Assembly (NCBI RefSeq): GCF_016907795.1
Contig: NZ_JAFBCR010000001.1
Span: 1,736,001 to 1,800,000, forward strand
Reading direction: 5' to 3'
From: Kocuria palustris
GTDB lineage: Bacteria > Actinomycetota > Actinomycetes > Actinomycetales > Micrococcaceae
Length of the DNA stretch: 64,000 nt
A program made the translations under genes and the position numbers. The notes under the pieces were generated by a model. That model had not been told where the DNA came from and searched no databases. It was given only the letters and a program-made list of their open reading frames with translations. Shown in pieces: positions 15,731 to 24,651 of this stretch (its first letter is position 1; the number at the start of each line of letters is the position of its first letter).

Positions 15731-16776
15731 GCGGCATGGGGATCGCCATGATGCCTGCGGGGATGCTCAGTGCGGGCTGGCTGCCCGAGCGGGTCGGCAT
15801 GATCGGCGGGGCGGCTGCGTGGCTGCTGCTGGGCGCCGTCGTCGTCCTGGTCCTGGCCTCGATCGCCGTTCTGGCGATCTCCGCCCGGCTGCCGGCGTCC
15901 AAGGAGGGCTTCAGCACGGAGCTGCGGCAGCGGACCTGGGCCTGGTGGTACATGATCGGCGTCCTGGGGGCTGCGCTGCTGCTCGGGGAGACCGTGACGC
16001 TGCTGCTGTTCGCGGTGCTGTCCCTGCTGGCGCTGCGCGAGTTCGCCGCCCTGCTGCCGGATCGACGCCATGACCGCACGGCGCTGATCTGGCTGGGCAT
16101 CATCACCCCGCTGCACTACTGGTTCCTGTGGGAGCACTGGTATGGGATGGCGGCGATCTTCATCCCGGTCTACGCGTTCCTGTTCCTGCCCGCGGTCGCG
16201 GCGCTGCAGGGGCGCACGGAGCACTTCCTGTCCCGCGCCGCCTCGCTGCAGTGGGCCCTGATGGTCTGCGTGTACGCGGTCTCCTACGTCCCGGCGCTGC
16301 TGCAGCTGCCGGTGGCGCTCGCGGAGGGGAAGACGGTTGCCGAAGGCTCGGTACCGGGCTCGGGCGGCTGGCAGGGGGCGGCGCTGATGCTGTTCCTGGT
16401 GATCGTGGTCCAGGGCTCCGACGTCCTGCAGTACGTCTGGGGCAAGACGCTGGGCAAGCACCCGGTGGCGCCGTCGGTGAGCCCGAACAAGACGTGGGAG
16501 GGGCTGATCGGTGGAGTCCTCTCGGCCACGGCGCTGGGAGCTGCGCTGTGGTGGGCGACCCCGTTCGCGCCGTGGCAGGCGGCGCTGCTGGCACTGGTCA
16601 GCTGCGTGATGGGCTTCGCGGGAGGTCTGGTGATGTCGTCGATCAAGCGGGATCGCGGCGTGAAGGACTTCGGCGCGGTGATCCCGGGCCATGGCGGGAT
16701 CATGGATCGCTTCGACTCGCTGGTCTTCGCCGCCCCGGTCTTCTTCCACCTGGTGCGCTTCTTCTTCTCCCCCTGA
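15724..16776 (+). CDS. phosphatidate cytidylyltransferase (CdsA/YnbB-like)
   Basis: A 350-residue membrane protein with about eight hydrophobic spans making CDP-diacylglycerol from phosphatidate and CTP. The complete CdsA signature is at the C-terminus: SSIKRDRGVKDFGAVIPGHG followed by GIMDRFDS. SPNKTWEGLIGG lies before it. Translation probably starts at GTG 15724 inside the end of the upstream gene. It supplies the activated lipid to its partner; a housekeeping cdsA may exist elsewhere, as expected for a YnbB-type copy. Confidence 0.9.
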   Translation: MLSGMGIAMMPAGMLSAGWLPERVGMIGGAAAWLLLGAVVVLVLASIAVLAISARLPASKEGFSTELRQRTWAWWYMIGVLGAALLLGETVTLLLFAVLSLLALREFAALLPDRRHDRTALIWLGIITPLHYWFLWEHWYGMAAIFIPVYAFLFLPAVAALQGRTEHFLSRAASLQWALMVCVYAVSYVPALLQLPVALAEGKTVAEGSVPGSGGWQGAALMLFLVIVVQGSDVLQYVWGKTLGKHPVAPSVSPNKTWEGLIGGVLSATALGAALWWATPFAPWQAALLALVSCVMGFAGGLVMSSIKRDRGVKDFGAVIPGHGGIMDRFDSLVFAAPVFFHLVRFFFSP

Positions 16777-16783
16777 CCTCCCC

Positions 16784-16843
16784 GCCGAGTGGATGCTCAG
16801 TTGCGCTATTGGGGCGAACAGCGCAACTGGGTATCCACTCGGC
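16784..16843. repeat. palindromic repeat family A, copy 3
   Basis: A 60-bp hairpin 7 bp after the CdsA-like stop, between convergent genes. The left module starts GCCGAGTGGATGCTC and ends GTTGCGC; the loop is ATTGGGGCGAAC; the right module ends ATCCACTCGGC. An extra CC/GG pair extends the stem. It is identical to copy 2 in nearly every stem base but has the inverse loop. Confidence 0.88.
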
Positions 16844-16874
16844 GGAGGGGGGCGGAAGCGGAGGGGCGGAGGGG

Positions 16875-17987
16875 TCAGGAGGGGTCCGGGGCCAGGACTC
16901 CCCGACGGGCCAGCTCCGGGCGCAGGCCCTCGCCCACCCAGTACGCCTCCTCCAGATGCGGGTAGCCCGAGAGGATGAAGTGCTCCACGCCCACCGCGTG
17001 GTACTGCTCGATCAGATCGGCGACCTCCTCGTGGCTGCCCACGAAAGCCGTGCCGGCGCCGCCGCGCAGCAGGCCGACGCCCGCCCAGAGCCCGGGGTGG
17101 ACCTCCAAGTCGCGGGCGCTGTCCGGGACGGTGCCGCCGTGCAGCTCGGTCATCCCCTTCTGCGCCGTGGACTCGGACGCGGCCAGATGCTTCTGCGAGG
17201 CCTTCACCTCCTCCGGATCCATCTGCTCCAGGAAGCGCTGCGCCACGGCCCATGCGTCCTCGGAGCGGTCCCGGGTGATCACGTGGGCGCGCACGCCGAA
17301 CTCCAGGGTCCGGCCCTCTGCGGCCGCCAGCTCGCGCAGCCGCTCGATCCGTGCACCGACCTTCTCCGGGACCTCGCCCCAGGTCAGATGCACATCCGCC
17401 CGGCGCGCGGCCACGGGCAGCGCGGCCTCCGAGTTTCCGCCGAAGTACAGCGGCGGCACAACAGCAGGCTGCTCGAAGGCCCGGGCGTCGCGCGTTTTGT
17501 AGTGGGCGCCGTCGAAGTCGACCCCGCCCTGGGCCCAGATCGACGAGACGATCTCCATGAACTCATCGGTGCGCTCGTAGCGCTGATCGTGATCGAGCCA
17601 GTCGCCGAAGCGCTGCTGCTCGGCCGACTCCCCGCCGGTGACGATGTTGAACATCAGCCGCCCACCCGAGATCTTCTGGTAGGTCACGGCCATCTGGGCG
17701 GCCAGGGTGGGGGTGATCGTGCCGGGGCGGAAGGCCACCAGGAACTTCAGCTTGGAGGTGGCTCCGATCAGCGCGGCCGTGGCGATCCAGGCGTCCTCGC
17801 ACCACGAGCCGGTGGGGGTGAGCACCGCGTGGAAGCCGTTGGCCTCCGCCGCGCGAGCCACCTGTGCCAGGTAGTCGAGGCTCGGCTCGCGAGGCGTCGC
17901 CACTGCGCGGTCGTTCGAGTGCGGTCGGTCGACCACGGAGCGGCCGTCGCCGTTGGTGGGCAGGAACCAGTTCAGAGTCACGCTCAT
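16875..17987 (-). CDS. ssuD: FMNH2-dependent alkanesulfonate monooxygenase (LLM class)
   Basis: A 370-residue luciferase-like monooxygenase that releases sulfite from alkanesulfonates using reduced flavin. SsuD features include VTLNWFLPTNGDGR at the N-terminus, the SDxW-like start replaced by a longer loop, KFLVAFRPGTITPTLAAQMA, LMFNIVTGGESAEQQRFGDW and YFGGNSEAALPVAA. Length is near the family's 380. It is divergent from an ABC transporter whose binding protein resembles TauA/SsuA, together forming a sulfur-scavenging unit. No flavin reductase gene is seen nearby. Confidence 0.88.
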   Translation of the reverse strand: MSVTLNWFLPTNGDGRSVVDRPHSNDRAVATPREPSLDYLAQVARAAEANGFHAVLTPTGSWCEDAWIATAALIGATSKLKFLVAFRPGTITPTLAAQMAVTYQKISGGRLMFNIVTGGESAEQQRFGDWLDHDQRYERTDEFMEIVSSIWAQGGVDFDGAHYKTRDARAFEQPAVVPPLYFGGNSEAALPVAARRADVHLTWGEVPEKVGARIERLRELAAAEGRTLEFGVRAHVITRDRSEDAWAVAQRFLEQMDPEEVKASQKHLAASESTAQKGMTELHGGTVPDSARDLEVHPGLWAGVGLLRGGAGTAFVGSHEEVADLIEQYHAVGVEHFILSGYPHLEEAYWVGEGLRPELARRGVLAPDPS

Positions 17988-18219
17988 CGCGCAGGAAGCC
18001 TTCTCTCGAGCCGTGGGATGCTTGCCGTCGGCTCGAATCTACGTCCCCTGAGGCGCGCGTCCGGGAAATGCGACTCGATCCGTAGGAATAGTTGACAGGC
18101 GCTCATCCCCAGGCTCGGCTCTGTGTGACGACATGACGCCCGACCGGGGGGAAATCCCCACAGATTCGGTAGGTTTCGGACTCCGAGAGCTTCTCCGCCT
18201 TCCCCAGATCGGATGCCCC

Positions 18220-19116
18220 ATGTCCCTCCAGGCCACCGAGACGACCCCGCCGTCGTCGGAGACGCCCGACGAGACGGACAGTCCCCGTCGTCCGCAGCGA
18301 CGACGACGGCGTGAGCGCCTCCAGCGCATTCGCACCACCGCGGTGAGCCTGGTCGTGCTGGTCCTGCTGTGGTGGCTCGTCACCGCCGTCGGGCTGGTCC
18401 AGCCCCTGTTCCTGCCCTCGCCGGGGGCTGTGTGGTCGGCGTTCGTGCAGGCCAGCTCCTGCCGTCCGGTCGACGACGACGCCACCCGATGGGCCTGCGG
18501 CGAGCAGGGCTACTTCCTCTGGGAGCACCTGGCGCACAGCCTGCGCCGGATCGCGATCGGCGTGGGCGTCGGTGCGGTCGTCGGCGTGGCCCTGGGTGTG
18601 CTGCTCGGCGCGTTCCGCCCGGTGCGCGAGATCGTGGAGCCGTTCCTGCACTTCCTGCGCGCCCTGCCGCCGCTGGGCTACATCGGCCTGCTGATCGTGT
18701 GGTTCGGCATCGGGGACACCTCCAAGATCTGGCTGCTGTTCCTGGCCGCGTTCCCGCCGATCGCCGTGGCCACCATGCAGGGGGTCCAGGGCGTGCAGGT
18801 CTCCCGCGTGAACGCGGCGCGCTCGCTGGGGGCCACCCGCTGGCAGGTGATGCGCCATGTGACCATCCCGTCGGCGCTGCCGGAGGTCATCGGCGGCATC
18901 CGCATCGCCACCGGCTTCACCTGGACCACGGTGGTCGCCGCCGAGCTGAACAACGGCATCCCCGGCATCGGCGGCCTGGCCTATGTCTCCGGAACGCAGC
19001 TGCAGACGCCGCTGACCATCGCCTGCATCATCGTGATCGGCCTGGCGGCGGTGGGGCTGGATGCTCTGATCGCGGCCGTGGGCCGCGTGGCGACGCCGTG
19101 GCAGGGCCGAGCATGA
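18220..19116 (+). CDS. ssuC: sulfonate/taurine ABC transporter permease
   Basis: A 298-residue inner-membrane permease with a basic N-terminus and about six spans. The EAA-type cytoplasmic loop is VNAARSLGATRWQVMRHVTI, which couples to the ATPase, and PLGYIGLLIVWFGIGDTSKI is typical of SsuC/TauC. ATG 18220 (MSLQATE) is chosen over 18133 because the upstream extension looks untranslated. A 56-residue insert between spans 1 and 2 contains two Cys. It overlaps the ATPase gene by 4 bp (ATGA). Confidence 0.88.
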   Translation: MSLQATETTPPSSETPDETDSPRRPQRRRRRERLQRIRTTAVSLVVLVLLWWLVTAVGLVQPLFLPSPGAVWSAFVQASSCRPVDDDATRWACGEQGYFLWEHLAHSLRRIAIGVGVGAVVGVALGVLLGAFRPVREIVEPFLHFLRALPPLGYIGLLIVWFGIGDTSKIWLLFLAAFPPIAVATMQGVQGVQVSRVNAARSLGATRWQVMRHVTIPSALPEVIGGIRIATGFTWTTVVAAELNNGIPGIGGLAYVSGTQLQTPLTIACIIVIGLAAVGLDALIAAVGRVATPWQGRA

Positions 19117-20003
19117 GCGCCCCCGGACAGCCCAGCCGCAACGGGCACGACGACCCCCAGCACCGCGCCGATCAGGAGCACTCGCCGATGGATGACCGGA
19201 GCGCTGCCGCCAAGATCCGGCTGACGGCCGCCGCCAAGGACTACACGACCGACTCCGGCGACATCGTGCACGCGCTGGCGCCCACCGATCTGGAGATCGG
19301 GGAGGGCGAGTTCGTGTGCATCGTGGGCCCTTCCGGCTGCGGCAAGTCCACGCTGATGGACATGATCGCCGGGTTCCACTCGCCCTCGAGCGGAGTCGTG
19401 GCGGTCGACGGCGACCCGGTCACGGGCCCGTCGGCGGCGCGCGGCGTGGTCTTCCAGCAGGCCAATCTCCTGCCCTGGAAATCGGTGCGGGCCAACGTGG
19501 AGCTCGGCCCGCTGCTGCGCGGCGCGCCGGCCCAGGAGCGCCGGGAGATCGGCGAGCGTCAGCTGCGGCTCGTGGGCCTGGAGTCCTTCGCGGACCGCAA
19601 GCCCTACGAGCTCTCGGGAGGCATGCAGCAGCGCGCCCAGATCGCCCGTGTGCTCGCCAACGACCCGGACGTCATCCTCATGGACGAGCCGTTCGGCGCA
19701 CTCGATGCCCTGAGCCGCGAGCGGCTGCAGGTCGAGCTGCGCGGGATCTGGCGCCAGGACCGCAAGACGATCGTGTTCATCACGCACTCGATCGACGAGG
19801 CCGTCTACCTCGGCACCCGCGTGCTCGTGATGAGCCCGCGCCCGGGTCGGATCGCCCTGGACCTGCAGGTCGAGATCGGCCGGGACCACGACGACGTCTC
19901 CGTGCGCACCAGCCCCGAGTTCACCGCCCTGCGGGAGCGGATCGCCGGGGCGATCTACGGGGACGCCGCAGGCACGTCCCGCAGCACGACGGTCGGCGAA
20001 TGA
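19113..20003 (+). CDS. ssuB: sulfonate/taurine ABC transporter ATP-binding protein
   Basis: A 296-residue ABC ATPase. Walker A is GPSGCGKST (about residue 71), the Q-loop is QQANLLPWKSV, the signature is LSGGMQQRAQIARVLA, Walker B with the switch region is VILMDEPFGALDAL, and the H-loop is ITHSIDEAVYLG. This set is typical of the SsuB/TauB/NitT family. The start ATG overlaps the permease stop; the first 30 residues are a hydrophilic tail without homology, and a second ATG (MDDRSAAA, 19188) could be used instead. Confidence 0.9.
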   Translation: MSAPGQPSRNGHDDPQHRADQEHSPMDDRSAAAKIRLTAAAKDYTTDSGDIVHALAPTDLEIGEGEFVCIVGPSGCGKSTLMDMIAGFHSPSSGVVAVDGDPVTGPSAARGVVFQQANLLPWKSVRANVELGPLLRGAPAQERREIGERQLRLVGLESFADRKPYELSGGMQQRAQIARVLANDPDVILMDEPFGALDALSRERLQVELRGIWRQDRKTIVFITHSIDEAVYLGTRVLVMSPRPGRIALDLQVEIGRDHDDVSVRTSPEFTALRERIAGAIYGDAAGTSRSTTVGE

Positions 20004-20026
20004 TGATCAGCCACGAGGAGCGCCCC

Positions 20027-21100
20027 ATGACCACCAGCATCCGCAGGGGCTCCGTCGTCGCGTCCCTGGCCGCCGTCGCGGCCCTGCTGCTCAGCGGCTG
20101 CACCGCAGCCCAGACCGAGCGTCGTCTCAATGCCGAGCACGGCGGCGCGGTCGCCGAGTGCCCCTGGGAGGCCGATCAGTCCGTCACCGGCACGATCGAC
20201 CTGGGCTATCAGCTGCTGCCCAGCGGCGACCTGATCGTGCGCGATCAGCAGGTGCTGGAGACCTGCATGCCCAACGCCGACATCCGCTGGACCCAGTACG
20301 CCTCGGGTGCCGAAGTCGTGCAGGGCTTCGGCGGCGACTCGCTGGACATCGCGACGGTGGGCTCGTCCCCGGCGGTGAAGGCGCTGTCCGTGCCGCTGGA
20401 TCTGCCCGTGGAGGTCGTGTGGATCCAGGACGTGATCGGCGAGTCCGAGGCGCTGATCGGCGCGGAGGGCATCACCGACCTCGAGGATCTGCGCGGCGGC
20501 AGCGTGGGCGTGCCCTTCGGCTCCACCGCGCACTTCAGCCTCCTGGCGCTGCTGGAGCAGGAGGGCCTGTCCGACGACGTCACCGTGATCAACCTGTCCC
20601 CGGATGCCCTGCTCGGGGCCTGGCAGTCGGGGGAGATCGACGCCGCGTACATCTGGGACCCCACGCTCGGGGAGCTCGAGGCCGACGGCGGCACCCGGCT
20701 CGTCTCCAGCACCCAGGCCGCAGAGATCGGGGCGCCGACCTTCGACCTGTCGGCAGCCGATTCCGGGTTCGCCGAGGAGAATCCCGAGGCCATGGAGCAG
20801 TGGACCCGCGCTCAGGACTGGGCGGTGCAGATGCTGCAGGACGATCCCGATCGCGCCGCCGAGATCCTGGCGCTGCAGATGGGCTCGGATACCGAGACTG
20901 TCCGCCGCCAGATCGACGGCACCGGCTACCTGCGCGCCGGCGAGCAGCAGGAGCAGTTCTTCTCCGGGCCCCTGGCCGATGCCCTGATCGACACCGGGGA
21001 CTTCCTGGACCAGCAGGGAGAGATCGACGCCCCCGCCGATCCGCAGCACTACCGGGACGCGGCGGCGTCGTCGGCGATCGAGGAGGTCGCCGGGGGCTGA
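20027..21100 (+). CDS. sulfonate/taurine-binding lipoprotein of ABC transporter
   Basis: A 357-residue lipoprotein: signal MTTSIRRGSVVASLAAVAAL with lipobox LLSGC, then a NitT/TauT-type binding fold (TIDLGYQLLPSGDLIVRDQQ, SLDIATVGSSPAVKALSVPL, GGSVGVPFGSTAHFSLL). The GSSP and SEALI stretches resemble TauA more than SsuA, so taurine or a related sulfonate is the likely ligand. ATG 20027 has GAGGAG 6-11 nt upstream and gives a proper signal; the ATGs at 20000/20003 are rejected. Gene order is permease-ATPase-binding protein. Confidence 0.86.
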   Translation: MTTSIRRGSVVASLAAVAALLLSGCTAAQTERRLNAEHGGAVAECPWEADQSVTGTIDLGYQLLPSGDLIVRDQQVLETCMPNADIRWTQYASGAEVVQGFGGDSLDIATVGSSPAVKALSVPLDLPVEVVWIQDVIGESEALIGAEGITDLEDLRGGSVGVPFGSTAHFSLLALLEQEGLSDDVTVINLSPDALLGAWQSGEIDAAYIWDPTLGELEADGGTRLVSSTQAAEIGAPTFDLSAADSGFAEENPEAMEQWTRAQDWAVQMLQDDPDRAAEILALQMGSDTETVRRQIDGTGYLRAGEQQEQFFSGPLADALIDTGDFLDQQGEIDAPADPQHYRDAAASSAIEEVAGG

Positions 21101-21133
21101 GTCTGTCCCGCGCTCCCGGCGGCGGAGCCTGGC

Positions 21134-22165
21134 TCAGCGGCCGAGTTCGACTGCTCTCGGCAGGGGCAGCAGGCGGGGAACCAGCCGCACGAGCACCACC
21201 ATGCCCACGAGTTCGACCATGGTCTGCATGACCACGGCCAGCGGGATCAGCGGGGCCTGGTCCGCGACGGCCACCGCCAGGGGCAGCACCACCAGGGAGT
21301 TGCGCGCGGTCGCGCTGAAGACTGCGGCGCGCGCCGAGGCCACCGGCAGTCGAGCGGCGCGGACGACCAGCACGGTCAGGGCCGTCATGAGCACCAGGAA
21401 GGCCACGTACACCGGAACGGACAGCGCGATCTCGGCCAGCTGGCCGCGCACCGCAGCGATCTGCGAGGCGATCACGGTGAGCAGCACCAGCATCAGCGCG
21501 GGGACCATGAGGGCCTGGCCGAGGGCCTCGATGCGTCGGGCGGTCAGGGAGACCCGTGAGCCTCGGGGTTCTGCGGAGACTGCCGCCGCGTCGTCCGGTT
21601 CGCCGCCGCGGCCTACCGCGAGCTGCACGACGACGGCCGCGCCCAGCGGCACCAGCAGCATCCACACCAGGGCGCTGAGGAACGGCCCGGGCTCGATCCG
21701 CAGGGGGACGTCGGGCCCGGCCAGCAGCCACAGCAGCGGGCCCAGCAGGAGCATCTGCGCCAGCATCAGCAGCGGGGCCGCGGCGGTGAGGCGGGCGCGG
21801 TCACCTCCGGCCAGCCCGGCGAACACGATGACCCAGTCGATGCACGGCACCAGCAGCACCACCAGGACCCCCAGCACGAGCTCGGGATGACCGGTCAGCG
21901 GGCGGGTCAGCAGCCACGCGACCACCGGGACCACCAGGAAGTTCAGACCCAGCAGCACCAGCAGGAAGCGGCGGTCGCGCAGTCCGTCGCCCAGCTGCGT
22001 CAGCGGGATCCCCAGGAACGTGCTCCACAGCAGCACCGCGATCAGCGGCGGCACGGCCGGCTCCCACGTGGACGTCACGGCGGGGAACGCCAGACCCAGC
22101 GCCGCGCCGAGGACCATGGTCGCCAGGTACAGAGGCACCTGATGCCGCTCCAGCCACGCGACCAT
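21134..22165 (-). CDS. ACR3/BASS-family exporter (arsenic resistance protein type)
   Basis: A 343-residue protein with about ten membrane spans of the bile-acid/arsenite superfamily. The central motif LLVPCIDWVIVFAGLAGGD corresponds to the Cys-containing motif of ACR3 arsenite exporters (PCTxMV), and SATARNSLVVLPLAVAV is the second family hallmark. ATG 22165 (MVAWLERHQ) is preceded by GGAGGGG; the longer open frame is rejected. No arsR, arsC or Cys-rich regulator is adjacent, so arsenite as the substrate is family-level inference. Confidence 0.75.
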   Translation of the reverse strand: MVAWLERHQVPLYLATMVLGAALGLAFPAVTSTWEPAVPPLIAVLLWSTFLGIPLTQLGDGLRDRRFLLVLLGLNFLVVPVVAWLLTRPLTGHPELVLGVLVVLLVPCIDWVIVFAGLAGGDRARLTAAAPLLMLAQMLLLGPLLWLLAGPDVPLRIEPGPFLSALVWMLLVPLGAAVVVQLAVGRGGEPDDAAAVSAEPRGSRVSLTARRIEALGQALMVPALMLVLLTVIASQIAAVRGQLAEIALSVPVYVAFLVLMTALTVLVVRAARLPVASARAAVFSATARNSLVVLPLAVAVADQAPLIPLAVVMQTMVELVGMVVLVRLVPRLLPLPRAVELGR

Positions 22166-22253
22166 GACCCCTCCGCTCCCGAGCTTTCCGAACCTCCAGT
22201 CTCCGGTGGCCGCCTCGGCGGCACAAACCCGGGTCGCCGCGAGTTGCACGGAC

Positions 22254-22568
22254 ATGACCGACGCACAGCAGACCTCGTCCACCGCAGATCTCGAGCTGCG
22301 CCACGACACCGCCGCGCACGCCTTCCAGGCGCTCGACGGCGGTCGCGTCGTCGGCGAGGCCCACTACACCCCGTACGAGACCGACGGTCGCTCCCAGCGG
22401 ATCTTCGACCACACCCTCACCCAGCCCAGCCATCGCGGCCGCGGCGTGGCCGATCGGCTGGTCTCCTGGGCGATCGCCGAGACCGTGGCCGAGGGCATCG
22501 AGCCGCAGGCCACCTGCTGGTACGTGCAGGGCTGGCTGCGCGAGCACCCGGAGGCACTGGCCGGCTGA
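22254..22568 (+). CDS. small GNAT-like N-acetyltransferase (YjdJ type)
   Basis: A 104-residue single-domain protein. The pattern GGRVVGEAHYTPYETDG...RIFDHTLTQPSHRGRGVADRLV is typical of the short YjdJ/GTT1-like acetyltransferases, with the acetyl-CoA loop HRGRGVADRLV. Substrate unknown. Divergent from the exporter gene. No Shine-Dalgarno sequence is evident before ATG 22254. Confidence 0.78.
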   Translation: MTDAQQTSSTADLELRHDTAAHAFQALDGGRVVGEAHYTPYETDGRSQRIFDHTLTQPSHRGRGVADRLVSWAIAETVAEGIEPQATCWYVQGWLREHPEALAG

Positions 22569-22599
22569 GTCGGCGCCGCCGTCGTCGACCCGGTAGTTC

Positions 22600-22628
22600 G
22601 TGACACGTCACGGGGCCTGTGCTGGAAT
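22600..22628 (+). promoter_or_regulatory. promoter of pirin gene, leaderless layout
   Basis: GTGACA (22600-22605), 17-nt spacer, TGGAAT (22623-22628), then only 6 nt to the ATG at 22635. No Shine-Dalgarno sequence fits in between, so the transcript probably starts at or next to the AUG. Confidence 0.6.
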
Positions 22629-22634
22629 GACCCC

Positions 22635-23657
22635 ATGAGCAACGTGGAGCCCGTCCCGCTGGAGACCATCTGCACCGCCGAGCCGGGGCACGAGATCCAG
22701 ATCCTGCCGCCGCGCATCGTCCCGTTGGGCGGGCCGCGCGCCATGGACGTTCGACGGGTGCTGCCGCAGCGCAAGCGCTCGCTGATCGGCGCCTGGTGCT
22801 TCCTGGACAGCTACGGCCCGGACGATGTGGCGCAGACCGGCGGCATGGACGTCCCACGCCACCCGCACACGGGTCTGGCGACGGTCTCGTGGCTGTTCAC
22901 CGGTCAGATCGACCACCTGGACTCGGCCGGCAACCGCGCCGTCGTGCGCCCCGGCGAGATGAACCTCATGGTGGCCGGGCGCGGCATCGCCCACCAGGAG
23001 ATCTCCACTGCGGACACGACCGTCCTGCACGGCGTGCAGCTCTGGTACGCGCTGCCCGAGGCCACGCGCCACATGGATCACCGCTTCATCCATCACGTCC
23101 CGCAGCCGGTGCACGGCGAGGGTTCGCAGATCCGCGTCTTCATCGGGGAGCTGTCCGGCGACGACGCCCGGGTGGAGACCTCCACGCCTCCGCTGCTGGG
23201 CGCGGAGATCCTGCTCGAGCCCGGTGCCGTGCTGGAGCTCGACGTCCAGGCCGGCTTCGAGCACGGCGTCTACTTGGACTCCGGCTCCCTGAGCGTGGAC
23301 GGCGTCGCCGTGGAGACCGAGCACCTGGCGTACATCGGCCCGGGCCGCGAGAGCCTCCGGCTGGAGGTCGGCGGCGACGCCGAGCCCGTGCGCCTGATCC
23401 TGCTGGGCGGGGAGCCGCTGGGCGAGGAGATCGTCATGTGGTGGAACTTCATCGGCCGCACGCACGACGAGGTCGCCGCCTATCGCGCGATCTACCAGCA
23501 TGAGCTCGGCTTCGAGGCCGCCCCGTCGGAGGAGATCCTGAGCGCCGCGGGCCTGAGCCCGGACGACCCTCCGCGCTTCGGGCCCTACTCCGACGGCGAG
23601 CCCGATCCGCTGCCCGCCCCGCCGCTGCCGAACACCCGGCTGCGCTCGCGGGGCTGA
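22635..23657 (+). CDS. pirin family protein
   Basis: A 340-residue bicupin. The metal-binding motif of pirins is in the N-terminal half: VPRHPHTGLATVSWLFTG followed by GEMNLMVAGRGIAHQE, supplying three His and one Glu. The C-terminal pirin domain spans about 195-300, with a Pro-rich tail of about 40 residues. Length is slightly above the usual 290-320. Pirins are iron-binding, some with quercetinase activity. Cytoplasmic, monocistronic. Confidence 0.9.
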   Translation: MSNVEPVPLETICTAEPGHEIQILPPRIVPLGGPRAMDVRRVLPQRKRSLIGAWCFLDSYGPDDVAQTGGMDVPRHPHTGLATVSWLFTGQIDHLDSAGNRAVVRPGEMNLMVAGRGIAHQEISTADTTVLHGVQLWYALPEATRHMDHRFIHHVPQPVHGEGSQIRVFIGELSGDDARVETSTPPLLGAEILLEPGAVLELDVQAGFEHGVYLDSGSLSVDGVAVETEHLAYIGPGRESLRLEVGGDAEPVRLILLGGEPLGEEIVMWWNFIGRTHDEVAAYRAIYQHELGFEAAPSEEILSAAGLSPDDPPRFGPYSDGEPDPLPAPPLPNTRLRSRG

Positions 23658-23663
23658 AGCTCC

Positions 23664-24503
23664 TCAGCGGCTCTCGGCGGGAGCGCCGATCGCCTCTCGC
23701 AGCGCGTCGATGAACTCCTCAGGGGAGCTCACCGGGTGCGGCAGGGGCACCGCGACGGTGTCACGGTGGGGTCCGTCGACCAGCAGGAGCATGAGCTCGC
23801 GGTCGGAGAGTGACACCGGGTAGGCGCGCCCCGTGGCGCAGCGCACGCCACCCGGCGCGTGTGGGTGCTCGGCGGTCGGCGTCGACGCCGGGCGAAGCTC
23901 GGTGAGAAGGCCCGTCAGGTGCGTGCCCCATTCGGAGCGCAGCAGCTCGACGGTCTCGAGCTCCTCCGCCGGTCCGGGCCACGACGGCCGCGGGGCCAGG
24001 GCCTCGCGATCCAGCATGTGGCACCCGGGGATGTGGTGGATCGTCATGCGCAGGGGCTCCACGCGCCACAGCTGCGAGCCCGGCCAGCAGGTGAAGGTCC
24101 GGGCGATCTCGCTGGGCAGGGGCCCCTCGGAGAGCAGTGCGGTCTCCTCGTCCTCCGTGCAGCGGGTGACCACGGCATGGCCGCTGAGCTCGGCGACCGT
24201 CATGCGGATCTCGGCCACGGGGGCCTCCGCTGCGATCGTCATGGAGACGTGCTGCGGGCGCTCGATCGGCATGGGCGGCCACTGCCCCTCCTGCGGGGAC
24301 ACCACCATGTAGCGGGTGCCGTCCTGTGCGGCCCCGTGGAAGGACGTGTCCAGGAGGTGCCCGCGGACGCCGTCATGGCAGGAGATCGTCATCCGGCCGG
24401 CGCCGTTGAGCAGGCGTGCCGCGGCATCTGCGGCGGCGACGTCCAGGTGGCAGGGGGTGCCCTGTGCCGGAGCGGCTGTCTCGGCGTTCTCGCTGGGGGT
24501 CAT
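23664..24503 (-). CDS. DUF2470 domain protein, likely iron-regulated
   Basis: A 279-residue cytoplasmic protein. The N-terminal half resembles the split-barrel of HugZ-type heme proteins; the C-terminal half carries the DUF2470 pattern (LETVELLRSEWGTHLTGLL, then GRAYPVSLSDRELMLLLVDG and PHPVSSPEEFIDALREA). Such proteins are linked to heme-iron use. A DtxR/IdeR box lies 57 bp before the start, so expression should rise on iron starvation. Convergent with the pirin gene (6 bp between stops). Confidence 0.72.
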   Translation of the reverse strand: MTPSENAETAAPAQGTPCHLDVAAADAAARLLNGAGRMTISCHDGVRGHLLDTSFHGAAQDGTRYMVVSPQEGQWPPMPIERPQHVSMTIAAEAPVAEIRMTVAELSGHAVVTRCTEDEETALLSEGPLPSEIARTFTCWPGSQLWRVEPLRMTIHHIPGCHMLDREALAPRPSWPGPAEELETVELLRSEWGTHLTGLLTELRPASTPTAEHPHAPGGVRCATGRAYPVSLSDRELMLLLVDGPHRDTVAVPLPHPVSSPEEFIDALREAIGAPAESR

Positions 24504-24559
24504 GATCGCTCCAGAGGGTGTCGGCTGCGGTGGTGCGGCGGGGTCTGTCGCACCCTCGA

Positions 24560-24578
24560 TGAGGTGAGCCTAACCTGA
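24560..24578 (-). promoter_or_regulatory. DtxR/IdeR-type iron box
   Basis: TGAGGTGAGCCTAACCTGA matches 16 of 19 positions of the IdeR/DtxR consensus TTAGGTTAGSCTAACCTAA, with the core inverted repeat AGGT...ACCT intact. It lies 57 bp upstream of the DUF2470 start and about 74 bp before the MGMT-like gene on the other strand. Direction toward the DUF2470 gene is favoured by function. Confidence 0.8.
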
Positions 24579-24651
24579 TCTTGAGGTGCGCCGTCAAGAG
24601 CGGATGCCCTGTTGCGGGTCGAGCTGAGCGTCGTCGTGCCAGGATCGGGGC

